DNA from: Alphaproteobacteria bacterium
GTDB lineage: Bacteria > Pseudomonadota > Alphaproteobacteria > Caulobacterales > Maricaulaceae
Assembly (NCBI GenBank): GCA_018222865.1
Contig: JAAEZM010000016.1
Span: 1-41,155 of the forward strand
Direction: 5' to 3'
DNA: 41,155 nucleotides
Below are positions 22,041 through 32,200 of this stretch, one piece after another. The notes below the pieces were generated by a model. That model made no database searches, was not told the DNA's origin, and saw only the letters and a list, made by a program, of their open reading frames with translations. Within the stretch, counting starts at the first letter, position 1; each line of letters opens with the position of its first letter. A program made the translations under genes and the position numbers.

Positions 22041-22997
22041 ATGTGCGCGAACAGGTGTCCAGAGAAAAAGCCAGCCTTGTCAGCCGCGGCGGCGCTGCGG
22101 TGGGCGGGGGCTATCATCGTAACCGGGGTAAGCATTGCTTATCTCGCCACCCTCTTTGATGCGGAGGCTTTTATTGCGGGTTTCGCCGCAATGAATCTGT
22201 GGGTTCTGGTTTTTGGTCTTTCGGGCGTTATCATTCTCAACTGGGTGCTCCGAGGCCTTCGCTGGTATGCACTAAACCGCGACAGCAATCCCGAATACTC
22301 CCTTGAGCGGGCCTATTGTGACAATGCGGTAGCGCAAGCTGTCGCAGAAGTGACGCCCAGTCAGTCGGGCGAAGCGATCAAGATTGTACTCGCGGCCCGC
22401 AAATTTCCCGGTACGAGCCCGTCCTTCACTGCGGCATTTGCCGTGGAACGAGCTATGGACGGTTCTTTGTACGCTGCGATGGCGTTTGCCGGGCTCATAT
22501 TCGCGCCAGTACTCTCTGCACAGCTCGATTGGTGGGCCATGTTGGGCATTTTGGCTCTAGGGGGCGCCTTATGCGCCGCCTTTTTTGCATGGTGGATCAG
22601 AAAACGCCAAATCCCAAAGTATATTCAACAGGTTTTGGCGGCACTTGCGACACTGGAGCCAATGGTATTGGTAACGTCTATCGTTCTAACCGTGCTGCAA
22701 GTGGCAACGATCATCTTGCTGTGGTGGTGGAGTTTTATGATCGCCGGAGTGGAAGTGTCGTTGGTCATGACGATCTTTCTCATTCCGGTATCCATGATGG
22801 CGGGCATAATAAGCTTCCTGCCGGGTGGACTTGGGGCGTCAGATGTCAGCCTCGTCGCGCTCCTAGTGTTGAATGGTACCTCGCCGGAGGCGGCATTGCT
22901 CGCGGCTGCTGTTCTCCGTTTGACCAGCATATATGTGGCGGTTCTCGGCGGAGCCCATTACATGCTCCGCTTCTTTTTGGTCAGGCGTAGTGCTTGA
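22041..22997 (+). CDS. LPG-synthase-type transmembrane protein (UPF0104)
   Basis: 318 aa from the ATG at 22041, 4 bp after the methyltransferase stop with AAGGA immediately before it; earlier in-frame ATGs lie inside that gene. About seven or eight membrane segments, with NWVLRGLRWYAL, EVTPSQSGEAIKIVLAARK and SFLPGGLGASDVSLVALL, the three signatures of the lysylphosphatidylglycerol-synthase transmembrane family. In glycan clusters such proteins are suspected lipid-linked-sugar translocases, without proof. The 3' end overlaps the convergent aminotransferase gene by 17 bp. Confidence 0.85.
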   Translation: MCANRCPEKKPALSAAAALRWAGAIIVTGVSIAYLATLFDAEAFIAGFAAMNLWVLVFGLSGVIILNWVLRGLRWYALNRDSNPEYSLERAYCDNAVAQAVAEVTPSQSGEAIKIVLAARKFPGTSPSFTAAFAVERAMDGSLYAAMAFAGLIFAPVLSAQLDWWAMLGILALGGALCAAFFAWWIRKRQIPKYIQQVLAALATLEPMVLVTSIVLTVLQVATIILLWWWSFMIAGVEVSLVMTIFLIPVSMMAGIISFLPGGLGASDVSLVALLVLNGTSPEAALLAAAVLRLTSIYVAVLGGAHYMLRFFLVRRSA

Positions 22998-24123
22998 GGG
23001 CAGCGCTGAGCGCCTCACTGACGGTGACCGCATCTTCATTGGTCATCGCTGTCCATAACGGTAGTCGCAGGATCGCATTGGCGACCCGATCTGTAACTTC
23101 GAGCCCATCCGCCGCTCGCCCTAGACGTTGTCCTGCTTCAGAGCTGTGCAGCGGGACATAGTGAAAGACAGCATTCACGCCACTCTCTTCAAGTCTGGTG
23201 ATGACTTCAGCGCGCGCGCCCGGGTCCGCAAGCAGAATGTAGAACATGTGCGCATTGTGCCCGCATTCTGCCGGCACGGTTGGACGTTTCAAGTATCCTG
23301 CTGCCTCAAGCGGCGCCAACTGTCGATTGTAGATGTCCCAGAGTTCGAGACGACGTCGGGTTATTGCCTCTACATGATCAAGCTGGGCTTTGAGGAAGGC
23401 GGCAGCAAGCTCCCCAAGCAGAAAGGACGACCCGATGGACCGCCAGGTGTACTTATCCACCGCTCCGCGCAGAAACTGGGATCGGTCCGTTCCCTTTTCG
23501 CGCATTATTTCGGCCGCAATGGCGTCCGCGCTGTCGTTGATTAGGAGGGCTCCGCCTTCTCCGCACGTCGCATTCTTGGTCTCATGGAAGCTGAAGGCCC
23601 CAAATCTGCCGATGGAACCAAGAGGCCGTCCGAGATAGGTTGCGCAGATCGCTTGCGCTGCATCCTCAAGCAGAGCTAGGCCATGGGCTCTGGCAATGCG
23701 CTCTATTCTATCCATCTCGCAAGCGACGCCGGCATAGTGAACAACGCAGATCGCTTTTGTTTTCGAGGTGATCGCCTGCTCGATCTTGGACTCGTCGATA
23801 TTGAGCGTGTCCTCTCGGACATCAACAAATACGGGAGTAGCACCGCGCATCGCGAACGCATTGGCCGTGGAAACAAAAGTGTAAGAGGGCATGATGACTT
23901 CATCGCCGGGGCCGAGCTCGAGCAAAAGCGCCATCATTTCAAGCGCAGCAGTGCAGGAGTGCGTCAGCAATGCCCTGTCGCACCCAACACGGTGCTCTAG
24001 CAGGCGCTCGCAGGATTTCGAGAAAGCGCCATCTCCGGAAAGCATCCCCGCCTCATAAGCGACTTGAATATTGCTTAGCTCTGAGCCGGTTAGTGATGGC
24101 TTATTGAATGGAATCTGAGCCAT
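22981..24123 (-). CDS. wecE: dTDP-4-amino-4,6-dideoxygalactose transaminase
   Basis: 380 aa from the ATG at 24123 (AQIPFNKPSLTG), giving nearly the 376 aa of E. coli RffA/WecE. Family signatures are nearly intact: LSGDGAFSKSCE, LLTHSCTAALEM, GDEVIMPSYTFVSTANAFAMRGA, VHYAGVACEMD, EDAAQ, FSFHETKN with the PLP-binding Lys, GEGGALLIND and KYTWRSIGSSFLLGELAAAFL. It moves an amino group from glutamate to dTDP-4-keto-6-deoxyglucose, making a dTDP-Fuc4N precursor. It runs convergent to the other glycan genes and nearly divergent from the polytopic membrane protein. No dTDP-glucose synthesis genes are in the window, so those must lie elsewhere. Confidence 0.93.
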   Translation of the reverse strand: MAQIPFNKPSLTGSELSNIQVAYEAGMLSGDGAFSKSCERLLEHRVGCDRALLTHSCTAALEMMALLLELGPGDEVIMPSYTFVSTANAFAMRGATPVFVDVREDTLNIDESKIEQAITSKTKAICVVHYAGVACEMDRIERIARAHGLALLEDAAQAICATYLGRPLGSIGRFGAFSFHETKNATCGEGGALLINDSADAIAAEIMREKGTDRSQFLRGAVDKYTWRSIGSSFLLGELAAAFLKAQLDHVEAITRRRLELWDIYNRQLAPLEAAGYLKRPTVPAECGHNAHMFYILLADPGARAEVITRLEESGVNAVFHYVPLHSSEAGQRLGRAADGLEVTDRVANAILRLPLWTAMTNEDAVTVSEALSAALKHYA

Positions 24124-24246
24124 AGGGTCTCTTTCGACACGAGAATTTGACATTATCCAGACTAGGCGGCAAAGCAATGATTGAACGCGGGGCGGGGCTT
24201 AATTCACGGTGCCCAATCGCATCTGATTTCACCCAAGGAGTTAGAG

Positions 24247-25809
24247 TTGCAGCGGACTTTGTTTGAACGGGCTGGCGACTTTCGTGTTTCCGCCGCGCAG
24301 TGGCTGAAGGCCCACCCGTTCAATGCGGTCGCCTGGTTGTTGATTTCGTGCTCAGTGTTGCTGGTGCTTACGCTGCGCTATGACCAGTGGGACGGTGCGA
24401 TTATCGCGGACTTTCTCGAGACCCGCGATATCTCGGGTGTGAGCAACTGGCTTCTCGAAGGGCAAGGGCCTTTCCTGCTTGGCGTCTTGTGGGGCATCCA
24501 AATACTCGACGGTTGGCTGCACCTTGTTGACTGGCGCGTTTTCTCGAGCTTCGGCGTATTCATTGGTTTGTTTGGACTTTGGCGCGTTGCCCAGCTCATT
24601 TGGGAGTCAGAGCTTGCAGCAATGCTAAGCTTGGCTGTCTTCGCCCTGTCTCCCTTGGCGAGTTTGCACGCCTCCAGCATGCACGCCGCCATATTTCTTT
24701 TTGTCGGATTCGGGTTCCTCGGGCTGGTCGCATTCTACAAGGGGGGGCTATGGCGCTGGTGCGGCATAATTTTGATGGTGCTCAGCGTTGAGATTGCTCC
24801 GATGTGTCTGCTTTTGCCAGGCATTATTACGGTACTCGAAACACGCAAGTATGTGCTGACGCGGTCTTTTGATCGGTTTGCCCTTGTGGTCGCCATACTG
24901 CTCCCGATTGCCTATTATCTGCTTTATATGCAGGTGTTTACCGCCTATGGCATTTATTCGACCTACAACAATTTTGACGCGGCCGATGTCACGGCGCTTT
25001 TGAGCCGGTTGGTAGGGTCGACCTTGCTGGTGTACTTCGTCACACCGTTCGCCGTGTCTTGCTTGCTGCTGATTGCCTTGGCGTTTGCCGATGGAAACTT
25101 ATCTCGCGATCGAGTGATCAATAGCGTCCGGATGCTTCTTTTCGTGGGGCTAGGACTGGTCGTCGGCTTGCCCTATCTCCTGGTCAACAAGTCTCCGGAG
25201 ATTTATCTGGCACTCGACCCCGCAGGCTGGTTTTCTCCGGCTTTCCCAGTCTCGGATAACTCCAATCTCAGGCATGGTGTGTTAACGCATCTTTGCATGG
25301 CACTCGCGATCGGAGGTGCTGCAGTCCTCTCACGATCATTTTCGAAACACTTTTTGGTCGGCTTTACTGGATTGATTTTGCTGTCTCAGACTTCTTCCTT
25401 TGCTGTGGCTTGGGCGGAAAACTTCGCGCGCGATAACGATATCGATCGATTGGTCACAACCCTCTCAAACACACAATATGATCGGCATCATGCTTGTCGG
25501 ATCTCGCTTTCAGATTACCCAGTGTATGACGCGGACCGTTCGCGTTTCTATGAGTTGTCCTACTATGCCGGGCTTGCGGGATCGGACCGCTCGACATTCA
25601 TCTTCGATGACGCGACATCGAATAGGCTGTTGAACTTTGCCATTAATATCAGCTGCAGGTCGCCAGCCCATCAAGTCAAATACGGCGTCGGCAGGGCCCA
25701 GTGTGACGCTCTTGCGGATCGCGAGTGGGTGATGTCGGATTTACCCGATTGCATCCCTTTATTGGAAAACATCGAAAGCAGTCGCGACGGCGTTTCCAAC
25801 CCCACATAA
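24247..25809 (+). CDS. Large polytopic membrane protein, possibly GT-C glycosyltransferase
   Basis: 520 aa if started at TTG 24247, where AAGGAG sits 6 nt upstream; the frame is open to a TTG at 24181. About ten to twelve membrane segments fill residues 30-390, followed by a C-terminal extracytoplasmic domain of about 120 residues with four Cys. A YDQWDGA motif after the first membrane segment is where GT-C enzymes carry acidic catalytic residues, which is why I suggest that class. Its neighbours support a role in attaching a lipid-linked sugar to a surface acceptor. Family not firmly identified. Confidence 0.65.
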   Translation: MQRTLFERAGDFRVSAAQWLKAHPFNAVAWLLISCSVLLVLTLRYDQWDGAIIADFLETRDISGVSNWLLEGQGPFLLGVLWGIQILDGWLHLVDWRVFSSFGVFIGLFGLWRVAQLIWESELAAMLSLAVFALSPLASLHASSMHAAIFLFVGFGFLGLVAFYKGGLWRWCGIILMVLSVEIAPMCLLLPGIITVLETRKYVLTRSFDRFALVVAILLPIAYYLLYMQVFTAYGIYSTYNNFDAADVTALLSRLVGSTLLVYFVTPFAVSCLLLIALAFADGNLSRDRVINSVRMLLFVGLGLVVGLPYLLVNKSPEIYLALDPAGWFSPAFPVSDNSNLRHGVLTHLCMALAIGGAAVLSRSFSKHFLVGFTGLILLSQTSSFAVAWAENFARDNDIDRLVTTLSNTQYDRHHACRISLSDYPVYDADRSRFYELSYYAGLAGSDRSTFIFDDATSNRLLNFAINISCRSPAHQVKYGVGRAQCDALADREWVMSDLPDCIPLLENIESSRDGVSNPT

Positions 25810-25899
25810 TCTACAACCGCCGATAATGCTTGCCGGAGCGAGCGGTGATTGAAATCATCTAGGGGATTCGTTTCACACGCTCAGCGTTGGGATTCCGCC

Positions 25900-26205
25900 A
25901 TGCAATACACGACGTCTGCACTGCCTGCCCAGTTGACGATTGCCCTGTCCGGGACATTCCGGTTTGACGATCATGACGGTTTCAAGGGCGTCTTGAAGGC
26001 GATCGACGCATATGACGGCACTGTTGTTCATATCGATTTGAGCGGAACCGTTGCTATCGATTCTGCGGGTGTCGGCATGTTGTTGCTGGCTCATGAGCGA
26101 GCGAAGAAGCAGAGCAAGGCGTTAAGTCTCGGAGGGGCGTCGGGCCCGGTGCAGCAGGTGCTGGAGCTGACGCGGATCGCGACGATCATGGATGTGCGCT
26201 CTTAG
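25900..26205 (+). CDS. STAS-domain protein (anti-anti-sigma-like)
   Basis: 101 aa forming one STAS domain. LTIALSGTFRFDDHDGF is the first strand pair, and HIDLSGTVAIDSAGVGMLLLAH carries the conserved DSAG loop whose Ser is the phosphorylation site in SpoIIAA-like proteins. The ATG at 25900 is the first that fits the domain; no ribosome site is clear. It ends 29 bp before the hybrid histidine kinase, so the two may form one signalling unit. No anti-sigma kinase of the SpoIIAB type is nearby. Confidence 0.85.
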   Translation: MQYTTSALPAQLTIALSGTFRFDDHDGFKGVLKAIDAYDGTVVHIDLSGTVAIDSAGVGMLLLAHERAKKQSKALSLGGASGPVQQVLELTRIATIMDVRS

Positions 26206-26234
26206 CGCCATCAGGAACGGCGAATGGAGCACTT

Positions 26235-28043
26235 GTGTCCGCTGGGCGGAACAGTGTCAGGGAGGCTGAGCCGGTGTTTTGGACAAGAGTAGATCGCCTG
26301 CTCGATGTTGATCCTCGCGTGGATTTTCACGACGCGGTGCGTCATCGCATCGCCTTTGCCTTCACCAGTGCACTGGCCGTTGTTGCATTGATCAATGCCG
26401 TTTTGCTGGCGTTGAGCGAGCAATCCCGTCCATTCATGATGGAGCTTGGACTGGCGGGGTGCCTTTTTGCGCTTTTGCTCTTGGCGGCGCTTATTCGATA
26501 CAAAAGGCCCAATCTAATCATCGCGCTGGATGCGATCATTTTGATTCTTGTCTTCGCGGGCAGCGCCTGGGGTAATCGCGGGGCGTTTCCGCCCGCCACG
26601 CTCTACCTGCCGGGCATTCTGATGGGGATCCATATGGCCTGGGGCTGGCGTGCCTCACTGGCCGCACTTGTTCCCTTTGGTGCGTTTCTCGGTGCTGTGC
26701 TCTTCTATGGTGAGCAATTTGCGGATACGGCCTTGGCCTATGACGCGCAGCGCTATCTGCCCCTGTTGTCCATAGCTGCGGCGATGTCCGCCTTGTGGAT
26801 TATCTTTCTCGGTTCATTGTTGCGGACCGCTAATGATGAGGCCGCGCAAGAGCTTCAATCCACGAATGATGAATTGGCGAACATGGTCGAGAAAGCCGAA
26901 TCGGCCAGCCAGGCCAAGAGCGAGTTTCTGGCCAATATGGGTCATGAAATCCGCACACCGCTGAATGGCGTGCTCGGCATGGCCAATGTGCTTTTGCACG
27001 ATGATGATCTCAATGCCGACCAGAAACGCCGTCTCGAGCTGATCAATGAGTCGGGCGAGACCTTGCTGGAATTGCTCAACGACATCCTTGATTTGTCGAA
27101 AATCGAGGCGGGTGCGCTGGAGCTCGATCGGATCGGATTTGATCTGCGTGAACTGCTCACATCTGTCAGCGATACCTGGCGGGTACAGGCTGAAGCGAAA
27201 GGCCTGGCTTTTGCGCTCGACCTCGACGGTCTGCGTGTCGATGCGATCGAAGGTGACCCGGTGCGTTTGCGCCAGGTCCTGAATAATCTGATCGGCAATG
27301 CGGTGAAGTTCACAGCGCATGGCGAGATCATCGTGCGCGCCGTTCAAGAAGAGAATGACGCTCAAGTGCTCACCCGCTTGGCGATTTCGGATACTGGAAT
27401 TGGTATTCCGCCCGAGAAACAAGCGACAATCTTTGAGAGCTTCAGCCAGGCGGATGCTTCTATCCAGCGCCGCTATGGCGGAACGGGTCTGGGCTTGGCC
27501 ATCTCCCATCGTCTCGCCGGGAAAATGGGTGGAACACTGAAACTGAAAAGCCAGCTCGGCACCGGTTCAACCTTCTCCCTGAGCCTGCTCGCACCGAAGG
27601 CGGAGCTGACGGAGGTGCCGGAAGATGCGCCAAGGCCGGCTCCTGTTGCCGCAGTTCGAGCCTTGCGGATCTTGCTGGTTGACGATGTGCCGACAAATCT
27701 TCTGGTTCTCAGCGCCCTGATCAAGCAATCCATGACGGGGGTTGAGCCGGTAATCGAGACCGCGACCAGTGGCCGCGAGGCGGTGAATAAAGTCTCCAGC
27801 GCGGATTATGATGCCATCTTTATGGATATTCAGATGCCTGAAATGGATGGCGTTACGGCTATGCGTTGCATCCGGGAAATCCGGCGGGCTGCGGAGACGC
27901 GCATCATAGCGGTAACAGCGCTTACCTCAGAGGATAATCGCCGTGCACTGAATGCTGAAGGTTTCTGTGACTACTTGTCCAAACCTGTTGATGCGGGTGC
28001 ATTGCGTGATGTGCTTGAAGCCCATATCACAACGGAAGCCTAG
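26235..28043 (+). CDS. Hybrid histidine kinase with receiver domain
   Basis: 602 aa from GTG 26235 with GGAG 5 nt upstream. There are about six membrane segments in residues 40-195, then a short coiled coil. The HisKA domain has the phospho-acceptor His237 in NMGHEIRTPLNG. The HATPase domain has NNLIGNAVKF, DTGIGIP and GGTGLGLAI. The C-terminal receiver has LLVDDVPTN, phospho-acceptor Asp531 in FMDIQMPEMDG, and a Lys in SKP. The membrane part is a sensor of unknown ligand. No DNA-binding response regulator is adjacent, so a phosphotransfer partner elsewhere is expected. Confidence 0.93.
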   Translation: MSAGRNSVREAEPVFWTRVDRLLDVDPRVDFHDAVRHRIAFAFTSALAVVALINAVLLALSEQSRPFMMELGLAGCLFALLLLAALIRYKRPNLIIALDAIILILVFAGSAWGNRGAFPPATLYLPGILMGIHMAWGWRASLAALVPFGAFLGAVLFYGEQFADTALAYDAQRYLPLLSIAAAMSALWIIFLGSLLRTANDEAAQELQSTNDELANMVEKAESASQAKSEFLANMGHEIRTPLNGVLGMANVLLHDDDLNADQKRRLELINESGETLLELLNDILDLSKIEAGALELDRIGFDLRELLTSVSDTWRVQAEAKGLAFALDLDGLRVDAIEGDPVRLRQVLNNLIGNAVKFTAHGEIIVRAVQEENDAQVLTRLAISDTGIGIPPEKQATIFESFSQADASIQRRYGGTGLGLAISHRLAGKMGGTLKLKSQLGTGSTFSLSLLAPKAELTEVPEDAPRPAPVAAVRALRILLVDDVPTNLLVLSALIKQSMTGVEPVIETATSGREAVNKVSSADYDAIFMDIQMPEMDGVTAMRCIREIRRAAETRIIAVTALTSEDNRRALNAEGFCDYLSKPVDAGALRDVLEAHITTEA

Positions 28044-28070
28044 ACTTCTGCAGCGAACATGGCTGGTCCC

Positions 28071-29213
28071 TTAGGGGCGGCGAACAAAGTCCGCTGTCAG
28101 GTCTGATAGCTTTGAGACACCGGTCAAGGCCATGTCCCGCTCCAGGCTGGTCATCAGGAAGTTGAGCGCGTGGCTGACACCCGCTTCGCCGGCGGCGCCC
28201 AGCCCGTAAAGATAAGGCCGCCCCACGGCGACCGCATTCGCCCCCAGAGCCAGCGCCTTGATAATATCGGTACCGCGTCGAATGCCGCCGTCCAGAATGA
28301 TCTCGGCCTGGCCGCGGACAGCGGCGACGATGTCCGGCAGGGTATCGATCGTAGCAGGTGAGGTGTCGAGCTGGCGCCCGCCGTGATTGGAGATCCACAC
28401 AGCATCCGCACCAATCTCAACGCAGCGTTGCGCATCATCGGCGCGGCAAATTCCTTTCACGGCAAAGGGACCGCCCCAAATCTCCTTCATCCAGCGGGCG
28501 TCTTCCCAGGTCACGGATCGATCAAACTGCGAATTGAGGAATTCGATAATCCCCATTCCGCCTGTATCCATATCCGCCCAGTTGGCCGCGATGATCTCTG
28601 GTGTGCTAAGCATGTCAAAGAGGTAGCCCGGGCGCGCCAGCACCTGGCTGACCGTTTTCGCATTGATCTTGGGCGGTATGGTAAAGGCGTTCACGTGATC
28701 GCGTTCGCGATTTCCCGCAACCGGCACGTCCACAGTCAGGATAACGCCGGTAAAGCCAGCCTTGCGGGCGCGCTCCAGCGCTTTTTCGACAATCGCCTTA
28801 TCTTTCCAGACATAGACCTGGAACCATTTGGGGCCGTCGGTGAGTTCGGCGATGCGTTCGATCGAGGCCGAGCCAAGCGTGGACAGGCAATAAATCAGTC
28901 CGGCCTTCTGCGCCGCCCGGGCCACCGCGCTTTCGCCGCCGCGCGGGTGGAACAGGCGTTGCGCTGCGGTTGGTGTGACAATAATCGGCGCGGCGCTTTT
29001 GGCGCCCATCACCGTGGTGCTCATATCGATGCTGGCGACATCAACCAGCGTCTTGAACATCAGCTTGTAGTCGCTATAGCGCGATGGATTATCGCCAAGC
29101 GTGATCTCATCATCGGCGCCGCCATCGATGTAATCGAACACCATGCGCGGCAGGCGTTTCTTCGCCAGCGCTCTCAGATCGGCGATATTATTCGCTGTAG
29201 ACAAACTCCCCAT
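28071..29213 (-). CDS. lldD: FMN-dependent L-lactate dehydrogenase
   Basis: 380 aa, near the E. coli LldD length (396). It has the FMN alpha-hydroxy-acid dehydrogenase hallmarks: MVFDYIDGGADDE near the N-terminus, IIVTPTAAQRLFHPRGE-like FMN site, WFQVYVWKD, LTVDVPVAGNRERD, SNHGGRQLD with the catalytic His277, ILDGGIRRGTD, and AVGRPYLYGL. It oxidises L-lactate to pyruvate and passes electrons to the respiratory chain at the membrane. Related enzymes act on mandelate or glycolate, so the substrate is likely but not proven. The ATG at 29213 begins 2 nt after a strong hairpin that covers its ribosome site. Confidence 0.9.
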   Translation of the reverse strand: MGSLSTANNIADLRALAKKRLPRMVFDYIDGGADDEITLGDNPSRYSDYKLMFKTLVDVASIDMSTTVMGAKSAAPIIVTPTAAQRLFHPRGGESAVARAAQKAGLIYCLSTLGSASIERIAELTDGPKWFQVYVWKDKAIVEKALERARKAGFTGVILTVDVPVAGNRERDHVNAFTIPPKINAKTVSQVLARPGYLFDMLSTPEIIAANWADMDTGGMGIIEFLNSQFDRSVTWEDARWMKEIWGGPFAVKGICRADDAQRCVEIGADAVWISNHGGRQLDTSPATIDTLPDIVAAVRGQAEIILDGGIRRGTDIIKALALGANAVAVGRPYLYGLGAAGEAGVSHALNFLMTSLERDMALTGVSKLSDLTADFVRRP

Positions 29214-29215
29214 GC

Positions 29216-29244
29216 CCCGACCCTCGCGCGCTGCGAGGGTCGGG
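29216..29244 (-). terminator. Perfect 12-bp hairpin between RND operon and lldD
   Basis: Arms CCCGACCCTCGC and GCGAGGGTCGGG with a 5-nt loop. It ends 2 nt before the lldD ATG and lies 24 bp after the efflux-pump stop on the same strand. There is no U-tract, so either termination of the RND transcript or control of lldD translation is possible; the GAGGG in its 3' arm would be the lldD ribosome site. Confidence 0.5.
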
Positions 29245-29267
29245 TCAAGCGGTTGATCCTCGTCGTT

Positions 29268-32200
29268 CTAGGACGCTTTAGCCACAGGCGAAGGCGCCTT
29301 GATCCCGAAGAAGAGGGCGTAGAGCGTAGGCACCGCCAGCATGGTCAGAATGCTGGCGAAGGCGAGCCCGCCAATAATCGTCACAGCCATCGCCTGGAAG
29401 AAGGCGTCGAACAGCAATGGCGTCATGCCGAGAATAGTCGTCGAAGCGGCCAGCAAGACCGGACGCAAACGGCTTACCGACCCGTCGCGAATAGCATCAA
29501 ACCCGTCTGTGCCATCCGCGATACGCGTGTCGATCTCATCGACCAGAACAATGGCATTCTTGATCAACATGCCCGACAGCGAGAGCAGGCCCAGCAAAGC
29601 GGTGAAGCTGAAGGCCACATTTGTCGCCAGCAGACCGATCACCACGCCGTTTACTGACATGGGTACGATCGCCCAGATCAAGAGCGGCTGACGCACCTTG
29701 GCAAACAAGAGGAAGGAAATCGTCAGCATGATCACGAGGGTGATGGGCAGGGTCCCACCCAGACTCGCATTGGCATCACCGGAGCTCTCAATCTCACCGC
29801 CCCATTCCATCGTGTAGCCATGCGGGAGCTCAATTGCTTCAATGACCGGTGCAAACCGGATGAAGCCTTCGGCCGCCGTTTCGCCTTCAAGCGGATTGGC
29901 GCGAACGGAAATGGTCCGAACACGGTCGCGCCGCTGGATCAGCGCGTCCTCATAGACCGCCTCAAACTGTGAGACGACCTGGTTCATCGGGACATAAGCC
30001 TCCTGGCTGGGGCTCCAGACCAGTCGATCAATCAGCTCATTCACATCCCCGCGTTCATTGGCTGGCGCGCGGGCGATGATCGGGATCTGATCCTCACCTT
30101 CCCGGAAGACGCCAACCTGAGCGCCATCAGTGGCGAAGACCAGGGCATTGGCGATGTTTTCGCGCGTCACACCGATCGTCTGCGCTCGTTCTTCCACGAG
30201 AACGGGCCGCAGGCGCGTGGTCCGATTGCGCCAATTGGTGCGGATATCGAGGACGTTTGCTTCCGCATGCAGGCCGCTCATGGCTTCTTCAGCCAAAGCC
30301 CGGAGAACATCAGCATCGGGGCCGGAGAAGCGCGCCTCCAGCTTGGAGCCAGACGGCGGGCCAAAGACAATACGGTCTGCGCGCACCGTTGCATCCGGAT
30401 ACTCATTCCGCACGAAGCCGATAATGCGCTCTGCCAAGCCTGGTATCTCGTCCAGCGTAGCCGTTTGTACGATAATCTGACCATAGGAGGCGCTGGGTTG
30501 CTCCGCGTTGTATGTCAGCATGAAGCGTGTCGCACCGGCGCCAACGAAACTGTCAAACTGAACAGTTTCAGGTTGGTCCTGAACAAAGAAACCGACTTCC
30601 TGGATCACCTGGTCAACGGCGAGAATATCCGTGCCTTCCGGATACTCGATATTGACGAAGAACATGGGTGTATTGGTTTCCGGGAAGAAGGAATTTCTCA
30701 CCTGACCAAAGCCGACATAACAGGCCAGGGTCACAATCAGCAGGCCCGCCAGGACACGCCAGCGCCGCTTCAGGGCGTTGTCGAGAAGCGCGCGATAAGC
30801 AGAGAACATGCCGCCGGAATAGACGTGAGACTCGTCGAGCTCCTCTGTGCTGGCATGCTCTGCGGCCTGGCGCTGAGAGGCGAAAAGGTGAAATCCAACC
30901 ATTGGCACGACGGTCACCGCCAAGACCCAGCTCAACAGCAAAGAAATCGCGATCACGGCGAAGAGGGAGAAAAGGAACTCACCGGTGGAATCCGGGGATA
31001 GACCAATGCCGGCGAAGGCCATAATGCCGATCACTGTGGCGCCGAGCAGCGGCCATTGCGTGTTGTTGACCGCTTCTTCTGCCGCGTCGAGGCGACGCTT
31101 GCCGCGCATCACGCCTGTGAGCATGCCCTCTGTGACCACGATGGCGTTATCGACCAGCATGCCCATGGCAATGATCAATGCGCCAAGCGAGATGCGTTCC
31201 ATCTCCAGGCCCATAATATTCATGAAGAAGAAGGTGCCGGAGACCGTCAGCAACAGGACGGAGCCTACGGTCAGTCCCGCACGCCAGCCCATGAAGAGGC
31301 ACAGGACACCCACCACAATGCCCACAGACAGGGCGAGCGAGATGAGGAAGCTGTTGATCGCATCATCGACGACAACATGTTGCTGATAGATCGGGTGCAG
31401 CTCGAAGCCCAAGGGCAAGTCTGCTTCCAGGTCGGCAAGACGGGCCTCAACAGCGACGCCGACATCCACGATATTGGCCGTGGTCTGGCCCGCAATGCCC
31501 AGGGTGAAGGCACGCGTATTATTATGATAGATAAAGATATCCGGTCGATCGACGGTTTCCCGACGAATTGTCGCGATATCAGACAAATGGACCGCCTGCC
31601 CGGCATTTCTCGGAGTGATGAGCGTATTCTCAATCGCCTCCACACCACTGAGCGTTTGCGGAATGTCGATGCGGAGATATCGGCCACTTATCGCGGCTGA
31701 TCCCGCCGTGACGACAGAGTTTTCGCGACCAATAGCCTGCAGCAATCCTTCATAGGACAGACCCAGGCGCGACAATTCTTCCTGCGAGATCTCGATATAG
31801 ATCCGCTCCTCCGGCTCGCCATCGACAGCGACCTTGGCAACGCCATCGACGACAAGAAGTTCGCGTCTGAGCTGGCGGGCGACATCGCGGATGAGATCAT
31901 CGGAATATCCATCGGCGGTAACGGCGTAGAAAATGCCATAAGTGTCGCCGAAATCATCAAGCACGCGGGGGTTTAACGCACCGGGAGGCAATTCCGGCGC
32001 GGTGTCGCGGATCCGGGCGCGCAGGCGCGTCCAGATATCGGGCAATTCACTTCCGTCGAACGTATCCTCAATGACAACATGGATTTCCGACATGCCCGGT
32101 GAGGATTCCGAGCGGATCTCGCGCACTTCGGATAATTGCTGGATCGCGATCTCCAGCCTTTCAGTTACTTCGCGCTCTACCTCTTCCGCGCTCGCGCCGG

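Noticed and set aside
28383-29657. 424-codon open frame on the plus strand
   Set aside because: It is antisense to lldD and the RND permease, both unmistakable, and reads like a mirror frame of GC-rich codons (many H, R and Q).
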